NCBI GenBank assembly: GCA_020026285.1
Contig: JAHHQS010000074.1
Coordinates: 1 to 17,987, forward strand
Source: Parabacteroides sp.
GTDB lineage: Bacteria > Bacteroidota > Bacteroidia > Bacteroidales > Tannerellaceae
Direction of reading: 5' to 3'
Length of the DNA: 17,987 nt
Each line of letters begins with the position of its first letter. The first letter of the stretch is position 1. The notes beneath the pieces are model-generated. The model ran no database searches and was not told the DNA's origin. It worked only from the letters and a program-made list of their open reading frames with translations. A program made the position numbers and the translations under genes. Below, in pieces: positions 7,257 through 14,428 of the stretch.

Positions 7257-9461
7257 TTAGAATAAACTCCATGTTACAGTTAGACCAGCCATGACGATGG
7301 CAACCATACTCATTAGTTTGATCAGAATATTTAAACTTGGTCCGGAAGTATCCTTAAAAGGATCTCCTACAGTGTCGCCTACAACAGTGGCTTTATGTAC
7401 TTCGCCTCCTTTACCTCCGAAATTACCTTCTTCAACATACTTTTTTGCATTATCCCATGCACCACCAGCATTAGCCATAAAGATTGCTAATACGAATCCG
7501 GATGATAATCCACCTATTAATAATCCAATAACGCCAGGGACACCAAAGAATAATCCTGTAATTATTGGAGCGGCGATTGCCAGTAATGAAGGAAATACCA
7601 TTTCTTTCTGTGCACCTTTTGTAGAAATTTGCACACATCTAGCATAATCCGGTTCTGCTTTTCCTTCAAGAATACCTTTAATTTCATGGAATTGCCGACG
7701 TACTTCTTCTACCATGTGAGAAGCTGCCCGTCCGACAGCATTCATGGTTAATCCACAGAATAGGAATGCCATCATACTACCGATAAATATACCTGATAAC
7801 ACTTTAGGATTCATAAGAGTTACATCATAGTAAATCATGAAATCTGTGAAACTGGCAGAATCTACCTGAATGTTTTGCCCGTTAGGAAGTTCTAGCATAG
7901 ATGTTCCGATTCTACTTAATCCTATACGGATTTCTTCTATATATGAAGCAAGAAGAGCCAGCCCTGTTAATGCGGCGGAACCGATAGCAAATCCTTTACC
8001 TGTTGCAGCAGTTGTATTTCCCAAAGAATCCAATGCGTCAGTACGTTTACGAACATCTGCTCCTAAACCACTCATTTCTGCATTACCACCGGCATTGTCT
8101 GCTATCGGACCATAAGCATCTGTTGCAAGAGTAATTCCTAAAGTAGATAACATTCCTACAGCGGCAATTCCTATACCATATAATCCCATCCCGATATTGG
8201 CAAAATCAAATCCGGATGCAAACCAGTAAGCAAGAATGATCCCTGTTACGACAGCAATAACTGGAATTGTTGTAGATATCATACCTAAACCAATACCCGA
8301 AATAATGACAGTAGCTGGTCCTGTTTTTCCACTTGCGGATAATCGTTGTGTCGGTTTGTAAGATTGCGAAGTATAATATTCTGTAGATTGCCCGATTACG
8401 ATACCAACAAGTAACCCTACTACCACTGCGCAAGAAATTTCAATCCAGTTAGGCATATCAAGTACCCATAATATGGTGAAAGTGGCAATGACTATAAGGA
8501 CAGAACTAAGATTTACACCAAAAGATAAAGACTTTAGTAGATCTTTGATTTTGGCATTTTCTTTTGTTTTAACCGAGAAGATTCCAATGATTGATAAAAT
8601 AATTCCAACAGCGGCAATAAGCATAGGAGCAATTACTGCTTTAAATTGCATTTCCGTATTTCCTGAGTGGATAAAGGCTGCTGCACCTAAAGCAGAGGTT
8701 GCAAGTATAGAACCACAATATGATTCGTACAGATCTGCTCCCATACCGGCCACATCACCTACATTATCACCTACATTATCTGCGATTGTTGCCGGATTTC
8801 TTGGGTCATCTTCAGGTATACCTGCTTCCACTTTACCAACCAGATCGGCTCCAACATCGGCAGCCTTTGTATAGATTCCTCCTCCTACACGGGCAAATAA
8901 TGCCTGTGTGGATGCTCCCATACCAAATGTCAGCATAGTTGTAGTAATAATACATAGTTTGGCTGAAGGATTTAGACTATCTGCAGGTATCATGTGGTCT
9001 AATAAAAGATACCAGAATGAAATATCAAGTAATCCTAATCCAACAACTACTAATCCCATAACGGCACCGCTTCGGAATGCAATACGTAAACCTTTATTCA
9101 GGGAATCTTTGGCAGCATTTGCTGTTCGTGCTGAAGCATAAGTGGCCGTTTTCATTCCAAGGAAACCAGACAAACCAGAGAAAAAACCACCGGTAAGGAA
9201 AGCTATCGGGACCCAATGATTCTGGAGATTGAATCCGTAAGCCATGATTGAGAACAGAATGACCAGACCTAGAAAAACAAAACAGACAATTTTGTATTGC
9301 TGTTTCAGATAGGACATGGCACCTTGACGAACATGTGAGGCTATTTTCTGCATAACAGGAGTTCCTTCACTTTCACACATCATTTGCTTGTAGAAATACC
9401 AAGCTAGTATCAATGCCATAATTGAAGAGATTGGCACAATCCAAAAAAGAGGTGTTCCCAT
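7257..9461 (-). CDS. hppA: Membrane pyrophosphatase, K+-dependent, probably Na+/H+-pumping
   Basis: A 734-residue integral membrane pyrophosphatase that couples hydrolysis of PPi to ion export across the cytoplasmic membrane. The signature cores are all present: [11 protein letters not shown] (202-212) followed by the Asp-rich segment [16 protein letters not shown] (217-232), then [16 protein letters not shown] (448-463), and a C-terminal block with [15 protein letters not shown]. About 16 membrane segments are expected. Ala485 and Gly488 in [10 protein letters not shown] mark the K+-dependent class; the K+-independent class has Lys and Thr there. Glu246 (ADLYESY) is the membrane glutamate typical of Na+-transporting members. 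Thr90, Phe94, Asp146 and Met176 are all present, which, as I recall, is the four-residue signature of the Na+,H+-co-transporting group characterised from B. vulgatus. Start at 9461 is the first ATG and fits family length. It is a single gene, divergent from 9683 onward. Family secure; the dual ion use is inferred. Confidence 0.97.
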   Translation of the reverse strand: MGTPLFWIVPISSIMALILAWYFYKQMMCESEGTPVMQKIASHVRQGAMSYLKQQYKIVCFVFLGLVILFSIMAYGFNLQNHWVPIAFLTGGFFSGLSGFLGMKTATYASARTANAAKDSLNKGLRIAFRSGAVMGLVVVGLGLLDISFWYLLLDHMIPADSLNPSAKLCIITTTMLTFGMGASTQALFARVGGGIYTKAADVGADLVGKVEAGIPEDDPRNPATIADNVGDNVGDVAGMGADLYESYCGSILATSALGAAAFIHSGNTEMQFKAVIAPMLIAAVGIILSIIGIFSVKTKENAKIKDLLKSLSFGVNLSSVLIVIATFTILWVLDMPNWIEISCAVVVGLLVGIVIGQSTEYYTSQSYKPTQRLSASGKTGPATVIISGIGLGMISTTIPVIAVVTGIILAYWFASGFDFANIGMGLYGIGIAAVGMLSTLGITLATDAYGPIADNAGGNAEMSGLGADVRKRTDALDSLGNTTAATGKGFAIGSAALTGLALLASYIEEIRIGLSRIGTSMLELPNGQNIQVDSASFTDFMIYYDVTLMNPKVLSGIFIGSMMAFLFCGLTMNAVGRAASHMVEEVRRQFHEIKGILEGKAEPDYARCVQISTKGAQKEMVFPSLLAIAAPIITGLFFGVPGVIGLLIGGLSSGFVLAIFMANAGGAWDNAKKYVEEGNFGGKGGEVHKATVVGDTVGDPFKDTSGPSLNILIKLMSMVAIVMAGLTVTWSLF

Positions 9462-9643
9462 AGTAATTTTGATTTAAAATATCTTTGCTAAAGATAAGAA
9501 ATTATATCGTATTTATAATCTTGATTTTGATACTTTTTGATCTTTATTTGGAGGATGTTGAAATGTTATTTCTCTATTCTTGTCGATTTTTGTTGTAAAC
9601 TACATCCATTGAAGAAAACATGATTATAATTGAAGAAAATATC

Positions 9644-9651
9644 TAACTTTG
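9644..9651 (+). promoter_or_regulatory. Putative -7 box for the 9683 gene
   Basis: TAACTTTG matches the Bacteroidota -7 consensus and lies 31 bases before the ATG at 9683. A convincing TTTG at the -33 distance is not seen, so this is a moderate call. The oppositely directed hppA promoter must lie in the same 221-base divergent interval, but its best candidate (TATCTTTA, minus strand 9496-9489) is imperfect. Confidence 0.5.
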
Positions 9652-9682
9652 CCAAGCTTTATGTTATAATACATAATTAATC

Positions 9683-10681
9683 ATGCTTTATTCCAATCGT
9701 CAGACTACTTTATTGACACCATGGACAATAGCTTATATTGTAATTGGTTGTATTTTGTGTTGGATCACTTGTTTTGATACGTCAACAGGTTATCCGGTTT
9801 ATAGTGAAGTTTCAGCTCCACCTTTATGGAATCTGATCTGTCAAAACATGCCGGGTAAATTATTTACCTATCTGATAGGTGTGTTATTGATGGTAGGAGG
9901 AGCTTTTATGATTTATAGGGCAAATTATGCTTTGATGCTGATTCGTGAAAAGACTTTGTTGCCTGTATTCTTTTATATTCTTTTAATCAGTACGAACAAG
10001 GATTTCTTACCTCTAAAATCCACTTCATTTGGAGTCTTCTTTTTAATCCTTGCCATCTATTATTTGTTCATATCTTATCATAATCAGAATTGTCAGCGAT
10101 ATATTTTTAATGCTTCTTTTGTTATAGCTATAGGAAGTTTGCTTTGGGTACATATATTATGGTTTCTTCCGGTCTTTTGGTATGGTATGTATAAATTTAG
10201 GGCAATTACTATGCAAACCTTTCTGGCGAGTATTTTAGGAATACTTACAGTGTATTGGTTTGTGGGGTGTTATTGTTTCTGGATTCAGAATTTTGATATG
10301 TTTACAATTCCTTTCGATTCAATTTTTAAAATCCGCCCTTTAAGTATTAGAGGTAATGACTGGTTTGACTGGATTACGATAGGTTGTATGGCCGGTTGGG
10401 TTTTAATAGCTTCGATAAATATTCTGACTCATGAATATGAAGATAATCTTAGAACTCGTCAGTTCTTGTCTTTTTTAATTTTATTGACGGTCTTTTCATT
10501 TGGATTATATTTTCTATATGAACAATCATCAGAGGAATTTTTGCAGATAGCCTGTTTCCCTGCATCGGTGTTAATCTCCCATTTTTTTACAGTGGTAAGG
10601 AATAAATACATCTTTTGGCTGTTCCATGTTTCAGTTGTAATTTTTATCATTTTGTTATTATTGCGAGTATGGAATTTTTAA
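9683..10681 (+). CDS. Multi-spanning membrane protein, resembles the DUF6427 type
   Basis: This encodes 332 residues, almost entirely hydrophobic, with roughly nine to ten membrane segments and short loops, so it is a cytoplasmic-membrane protein. Aromatic residues are very frequent (for instance WVHILWFLPVFWYGMYKF). Size, layout and the NKDFLPLKS-like loop recall a Bacteroidota-restricted group of uncharacterised membrane proteins (DUF6427-like), but I rely on general resemblance rather than a diagnostic motif. No catalytic signature is seen. The ATG at 9683 follows a -7 box at a suitable distance. Its last 13 bases overlap the start of the YqaA-like gene, suggesting coupled translation. Role unknown. 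Confidence 0.85.
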   Translation: MLYSNRQTTLLTPWTIAYIVIGCILCWITCFDTSTGYPVYSEVSAPPLWNLICQNMPGKLFTYLIGVLLMVGGAFMIYRANYALMLIREKTLLPVFFYILLISTNKDFLPLKSTSFGVFFLILAIYYLFISYHNQNCQRYIFNASFVIAIGSLLWVHILWFLPVFWYGMYKFRAITMQTFLASILGILTVYWFVGCYCFWIQNFDMFTIPFDSIFKIRPLSIRGNDWFDWITIGCMAGWVLIASINILTHEYEDNLRTRQFLSFLILLTVFSFGLYFLYEQSSEEFLQIACFPASVLISHFFTVVRNKYIFWLFHVSVVIFIILLLLRVWNF

Positions 10682-11118
10682 TTGAATATGGATATATCGG
10701 AGTATTTATAGCTTCGTTTCTGGCAGCAACAGTTTTACCTTTTAGTAGCGAAGTCGTTTTGACCGGCGTTTTGCTGGCGGGGTCGTCATACTGGCCATGT
10801 ATGATAGCTGCCACCATGGGAAATTTTTTAGGGGGGATGAGTTGTTATTGGCTGGGGATGTTAGGTAAAATAGAATGGGTCGAGAAATATTTGAAACTTG
10901 ATTTACAAAAGGTTTATCGAGTACAGGATTGGATTAAAACAAAAGGTTCATGGACTGGTTTTTTTGTCTTTTTACCAGGTATTGGAGATTTTATAGCTGT
11001 TGCATTAGGCTTTCTTCGTGCGAATATTTGGGTAGTGGCAATTTCCATGTTTTTAGGAAAGGCAATTCGGTATTGGATATGGATGGAATTTGTTTTTAAA
11101 GTTCAGTCTTTTTTGTAG
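10669..11118 (+). CDS. YqaA-like small DedA/VTT-domain membrane protein
   Basis: A 149-residue inner-membrane protein of the short YqaA branch of the DedA (SNARE-associated/VTT) superfamily. Some larger members of that superfamily affect lipid movement between leaflets and membrane-potential homeostasis; the role of YqaA-type proteins is less clear. The family motif LPFSSEVVL is at about residues 23-31, GNFLGGMSCYWLG at about 50-62, and a KTKGSWTGFFVFLPGIGD segment sits mid-protein, followed by RANIWVVAISMFLGKAIRYW. I chose the ATG at 10669 rather than the upstream ATG at 10615: it gives the family's usual N-terminus (MEFLIEYGYIGVF) and length, whereas the 18 extra residues would come from sequence coding for the preceding gene. 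The 13-base overlap with that gene indicates an operon. Confidence 0.92.
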   Translation: MEFLIEYGYIGVFIASFLAATVLPFSSEVVLTGVLLAGSSYWPCMIAATMGNFLGGMSCYWLGMLGKIEWVEKYLKLDLQKVYRVQDWIKTKGSWTGFFVFLPGIGDFIAVALGFLRANIWVVAISMFLGKAIRYWIWMEFVFKVQSFL

Positions 11119-11145
11119 GAAATAGAATAATTAATCATACTTTTG
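11112..11145 (+). promoter_or_regulatory. Putative promoter of the YitT-family gene
   Basis: TTTG (11112-11115) and TACTTTTG (11138-11145) are 22 bases apart, at the long end of the Bacteroidota -33/-7 spacing. The -7 box ends 23 bases before the ATG at 11169. It gives this gene a promoter separate from the upstream pair, although read-through from them is also possible since no terminator intervenes. Confidence 0.6.
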
Positions 11146-11168
11146 TATTGTGAAAATAATCATAAAAT

Positions 11169-12062
11169 ATGAACGCTTATCTATCTAAAGTTACAAACAA
11201 GCAAATCTTTATTCGTGAAGCTAAGGATTATATCATGATTGCTTTAGGAATGATTTTGTATGGTATCGGTTGGAATATATTTCTCCTTCCTAATGATATC
11301 ACTACTGGTGGTGTTCCAGGTATTGCTTCAATTATTTATTTTGCAACGAAATTACCTGTTCAGTATTCTTACTTTGTTATTAATGCCGGACTATTACTAC
11401 TCGCTCTAAAGATTTTAGGCTTTAAATTTTGTATTAAAACAATTTTTGCGGTTCTTGTTTTAACCTCTTTTCTTCCTATATTACAGGGAGTCATAGGTGA
11501 TACAGTCTTTTTAAGTTCTCAGCCGTTTATGGCCTGTGTCATTGGCGCTTCTTTTTGTGGAAGTGGTATTGGTATAGCACTTTCTGCTAATGGCAGCTCA
11601 GGAGGAACCGATATTATTGCTTCTATTATAAATAAATATAGAGACATTTCTCTTGGAAGAGTTGTAATGCTTTGTGATATGGTGATAATAACTTCCAGTT
11701 ATTTAGTGTTACAGGATTGGGAGAAAGTTGTCTATGGTTATGTTACTCTTTATATCTGTAGCTTCGTTTTAGATCAGATAGTTAATAGTTCACGGCAGTC
11801 AGTACAATTTTTTATTATCTCCAAGTATTATGATGAGATAGGTAAACATATCAATAAAGATCTTCATCGAGGTGTAACTGTATTAGATGGAACAGGTTTA
11901 TATACAGGAAATGGAGTAAAGATGATGTTTGTTCTGGCAAAGAGGAGAGAGGCTAATACAATTTTCCGCTTGATAAAGGATATTGATCCGAATGCTTTTG
12001 TTTCACAAAGTGCTGTAGTAGGCGTATATGGTGAAGGTTTTGATCATATCAAAGTGAAGTAA
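11169..12062 (+). CDS. YitT family membrane protein (DUF161 plus DUF2179)
   Basis: A 297-residue protein with five to six membrane segments in the first about 205 residues and a soluble C-terminal domain. The first YitT hallmark is FLLPNDITTGGVPGIA at about residues 38-53, and GSSGGTDIIA lies at about 142-151. The C-terminal DUF2179 domain (about 213-290) carries HRGVTVLDGTGLYTGN and ends with the usual VVGVYGEGF-like strand. The family is widespread in Firmicutes and Bacteroidota and is suspected to transport something, but its substrate is not established as far as I know. Length and domain order are normal. It lies 50 bases after the YqaA-like gene with its own promoter and is followed by a terminator at 12165-12195, so it ends the plus-strand group. 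Confidence 0.95.
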   Translation: MNAYLSKVTNKQIFIREAKDYIMIALGMILYGIGWNIFLLPNDITTGGVPGIASIIYFATKLPVQYSYFVINAGLLLLALKILGFKFCIKTIFAVLVLTSFLPILQGVIGDTVFLSSQPFMACVIGASFCGSGIGIALSANGSSGGTDIIASIINKYRDISLGRVVMLCDMVIITSSYLVLQDWEKVVYGYVTLYICSFVLDQIVNSSRQSVQFFIISKYYDEIGKHINKDLHRGVTVLDGTGLYTGNGVKMMFVLAKRREANTIFRLIKDIDPNAFVSQSAVVGVYGEGFDHIKVK

Positions 12063-12164
12063 AATTTTTTATTAGAAATAAAAGATAAGAGGTAAGAATA
12101 GTCTTATAATTATATGCCCCTTGATGTTGGATGGTCAATATAAATAAAGACTCTCTTTAAATGG

Positions 12165-12195
12165 AAAAAAGCTCGGTATTGCACCGGGCTTTTTT
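12165..12195 (+). terminator. Terminator after the YitT gene, at the convergent junction
   Basis: GCTCGGT (12171-12177) pairs with ACCGGGC (12183-12189), with A6 before and T6 after. One pair (T12173 with G12187) is a G-U wobble in plus-strand RNA but an A-C mismatch in minus-strand RNA, so it should act better for the YitT gene than for the opposing transcript. It is also the only hairpin available to the minus-strand lipoprotein unit ending at 12221. Confidence 0.8.
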
Positions 12196-12220
12196 CTTTT
12201 GACCTTATTCGATTTTATCG

Positions 12221-12316
12221 TTATTGTAGCATTAATAACATAACCGGCTCTTTCTTGAGCTGTTCAATATTGTCAGAATCCTGTAAATATCGCAATTCAT
12301 TCTTCTTATCTGTCAT
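12221..12316 (-). CDS. Possible coupled 31-residue mini-ORF or displaced lipoprotein C-terminus
   Basis: An ATG at 12316 opens a 31-codon frame (begins MTDKKNELRYLQDSDN, ends KEPVMLLMLQ) that overlaps the last 11 bases of the lipoprotein gene in a different frame and stops 26 bases before the terminator. GGAGAA directly precedes the ATG, too close for an ideal ribosome site. The composition is protein-like, charged then hydrophobic, and the frame is also open for about 18 codons upstream of the ATG. It could therefore be the original C-terminus of the lipoprotein separated by a frameshift, a real small protein, or chance. I have no family match. Confidence 0.3.
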   Translation of the reverse strand: MTDKKNELRYLQDSDNIEQLKKEPVMLLMLQ

Positions 12317-13559
12317 TTCTCCAGATGTTCTTGATTGTTTCTTCCTGATTATATCCAAAAGGTGAAGATTCGCTTTTGGTGTTCGCCCGATAAATATTTT
12401 GCGTTTGGTTTGGACTACAGATTGGACGGATTCCTGGCATTTCTATATGTCCGTAAGGGTCTGTTTTATTAATCCATTCCCAGGCATAGATCAGCCATTC
12501 ATTTCTGTATTTTTCCGGTTGTTGGGCATACCAGGATATTTCATCCCAACCCCATGGAAAATAAGATGTTGTATCGGCAATATTTAAAGGCTCCTTTTTC
12601 CCATAATTGTCAATTTCAACGAGATAAGGTAAATGTTCACAAGTCCATCCGGATGGAGTAATACAACCATGACTTTTCTTGTAAATGCCATCTAAGTGGT
12701 TTACTCTCAGTTCAGCTGGTTGGACATCACCTTTTTTCCATTCTTTTTCTGTTGGGATAGCGCAAATTCTCATTGGAAAGGAATTAAAATCAATCAGGCT
12801 TTTACCGTCTACAACCATATGCCCTTTAGGAGTATGGGCATCTAAAATTATCCATTGGCGCCGAGCGTGTTCTTTTGCATAATTGCGAATCATATCAATA
12901 AGTTTGAACCAGTTCGTTTTATTTGGATCGTTCATTCCCATTAATTCTATTTGTCCGAGATGAAAAGCTTCGCAACCAATATTTATATACGAGCAGGCCA
13001 GATAATAAAACCATAATTGTGTCTCTTGCTGGCTGACATCAGGAACACTTCCTCCTTTGTGCCAATGATCTACGTATCTTCCGTCGGGACTCAGCATCTT
13101 TTGATAATTGAAGTTTCTCTTTTCTGGTTTCAGGTTAAAAGTGTCAAATGTCCATGATGGAATTTCTATTAAATTTACATTCTCTGAGATTGCTTCGAAT
13201 AAACATGCTTGGAAAACTAAATCAGGATCATAATTATGAAGTTCCTTGATGATTGATTCAGCTTTTGACCAGAAATGTTTTTCTTTTAATTTTTGTTCTC
13301 CTTCCCATACCAGTATGGAGCGTCCAAGAAATTTTGCTCCCGTATTTTTAATCATACGGATGTCGTCGTTTAATTGAGTTTCTCCTTTATTGGGAACAAG
13401 TATATTGGTGACAGTAATAGACCTGTCTAAATAGTTTTCTAAAACTTCTTTCGAGATACCATTTTTGTCAAAGTGATAGGATTTTGTGTCTCTCTCGTTT
13501 GTGCATCCTAATAGACAGATTAAGAATATTAAGGATATAAGAATTTTAGGCTTAATCAT
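12306..13559 (-). CDS. Lipoprotein of unknown function, possibly a TIM-barrel enzyme
   Basis: This encodes 417 residues with a lipoprotein signal: hydrophobic stretch to LICLLGC with C19 as the lipidated residue, followed by TNERD, so it is probably anchored in the outer membrane. I do not recognise the family. Alternating strand-like and helix-like stretches (FLGRSILVW near 78-85, DLVFQACLFEAIS near 113-125, CEAFHLGQIELMG near 196-208, QWIILDAHTP near 235-244) look like a barrel enzyme, and E122, E205 and D240 at strand ends would be the natural catalytic candidates; that is inference. The middle and C-terminus are rich in Trp, Tyr and His, as in carbohydrate-binding clefts (DHWHKGG at 164-170; PWGWDEISWYA at 335-345). 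It lies 28 bases after the frdB terminator hairpin with no clear promoter, so it may depend partly on read-through from frd. Gene certain, function open. Confidence 0.88.
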   Translation of the reverse strand: MIKPKILISLIFLICLLGCTNERDTKSYHFDKNGISKEVLENYLDRSITVTNILVPNKGETQLNDDIRMIKNTGAKFLGRSILVWEGEQKLKEKHFWSKAESIIKELHNYDPDLVFQACLFEAISENVNLIEIPSWTFDTFNLKPEKRNFNYQKMLSPDGRYVDHWHKGGSVPDVSQQETQLWFYYLACSYINIGCEAFHLGQIELMGMNDPNKTNWFKLIDMIRNYAKEHARRQWIILDAHTPKGHMVVDGKSLIDFNSFPMRICAIPTEKEWKKGDVQPAELRVNHLDGIYKKSHGCITPSGWTCEHLPYLVEIDNYGKKEPLNIADTTSYFPWGWDEISWYAQQPEKYRNEWLIYAWEWINKTDPYGHIEMPGIRPICSPNQTQNIYRANTKSESSPFGYNQEETIKNIWRNDR

Positions 13560-13585
13560 GATATAATATATAAAAGGTTGAAATT

Positions 13586-13621
13586 AAAAAAGAGACTTGT
13601 CATTTTAGGCAAGTCTCTTTT
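13586..13621 (-). terminator. Terminator of the frdCAB operon
   Basis: A 12-base-pair stem, AAAAGAGACTTG (13588-13599) with CAAGTCTCTTTT (13610-13621), encloses a ten-base loop, and a U tract follows in minus-strand RNA (complement of 13586-13592). It starts 27 bases after the frdB stop and sits immediately before the lipoprotein gene. Confidence 0.85.
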
Positions 13622-13648
13622 ATGTATATTAAAAGATCTATAGTCAGA

Positions 13649-14404
13649 TTAGTCTTTCAATTTTGCTTTTAAGAATTCGCGGTTCAAACGAGCAATGTTA
13701 CTTACAGAAATATTCTTAGGACATTCCATTTCACATGCGCGAGTGTTTGTACAGTTACCAAATCCTAGTTCATCCATTTTAGCAATCATCGCTTTTGCAC
13801 GGCGAGCAGCTTCAACTTTACCCTGAGGTAACAAAGCCAGCTGACTAACTTTTGCAGAAACGAACAACATAGCAGAACCATTCTTACAAGCGGCAGCACA
13901 AGCACCACAACCAATACAAGCAGCAGCATCCATTGCCATTTCTGCTTTTTCCTTAGGAATAGGAATTGCATTAGCGTCAGGAACACCTCCTGTATTTACT
14001 GAAACGAAACCACCAGCCTGAATGATTTTATCATAAGCATAACGGTCTACCATCAAGTCACGAATTACAGGGAAACCAGCAGAACGCCATGGCTCAATTG
14101 TAATTGTTTCTCCATCGTGGAAACGACGCATATATAACTGACAAGTTGTTGCTCCAGTTGCTGGTCCGTGAGGATGTCCATTTACATACAATGAACACAT
14201 ACCGCAAATACCTTCACGACAGTCATGGTCGAACACAACAGGTTCTTTACCCTCTTTGACCAATTTTTCGTTCAGAATATCTAACATCTCAAGGAATGAA
14301 GTACCCTGATTGATTTTTTCAAGTTTGTAAGTTTCGAACTGCCCTTTTACGTTAGGACCTTTCTGACGCCAAACTTTGAGTGTAATATTTATATCTTTAT
14401 CCAT
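13649..14404 (-). CDS. frdB: Fumarate reductase/succinate dehydrogenase iron-sulfur subunit
   Basis: A 251-residue electron-transfer subunit linking the FAD of FrdA to the heme-bearing membrane anchor FrdC. The N-terminal ferredoxin-like domain holds the [2Fe-2S] cysteines C62, C67, C70 ([10 protein letters not shown]) and C88. The C-terminal domain holds C163, C166, C169 and C173 ([11 protein letters not shown]) and C218, C224 and C228 ([13 protein letters not shown]), the normal set for the [4Fe-4S] and [3Fe-4S] clusters. All expected ligands are present and the length is normal. It is last in the C-A-B operon, 24 bases after frdA. In Bacteroides this complex is known chiefly as a menaquinol:fumarate reductase, but sequence alone does not distinguish it from succinate dehydrogenase (sdhB would be an equally acceptable name). 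Confidence 0.97.
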   Translation of the reverse strand: MDKDINITLKVWRQKGPNVKGQFETYKLEKINQGTSFLEMLDILNEKLVKEGKEPVVFDHDCREGICGMCSLYVNGHPHGPATGATTCQLYMRRFHDGETITIEPWRSAGFPVIRDLMVDRYAYDKIIQAGGFVSVNTGGVPDANAIPIPKEKAEMAMDAAACIGCGACAAACKNGSAMLFVSAKVSQLALLPQGKVEAARRAKAMIAKMDELGFGNCTNTRACEMECPKNISVSNIARLNREFLKAKLKD

Positions 14405-14428
14405 GATTCTAATTTTTGCAATGATTGA

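Noticed and set aside
7291..7647. Plus-strand frame of 118 codons opposite hppA (also 8473-8874, 133 codons)
   Set aside because: They are antisense shadows of the conserved hppA coding sequence, Pro/Ser/Ala-rich with no family features.
10615..10668. N-terminal extension of the YqaA-like protein from the upstream ATG
   Set aside because: These 18 codons lie wholly within the preceding gene, and the shorter start at 10669 gives the family's usual N-terminus.
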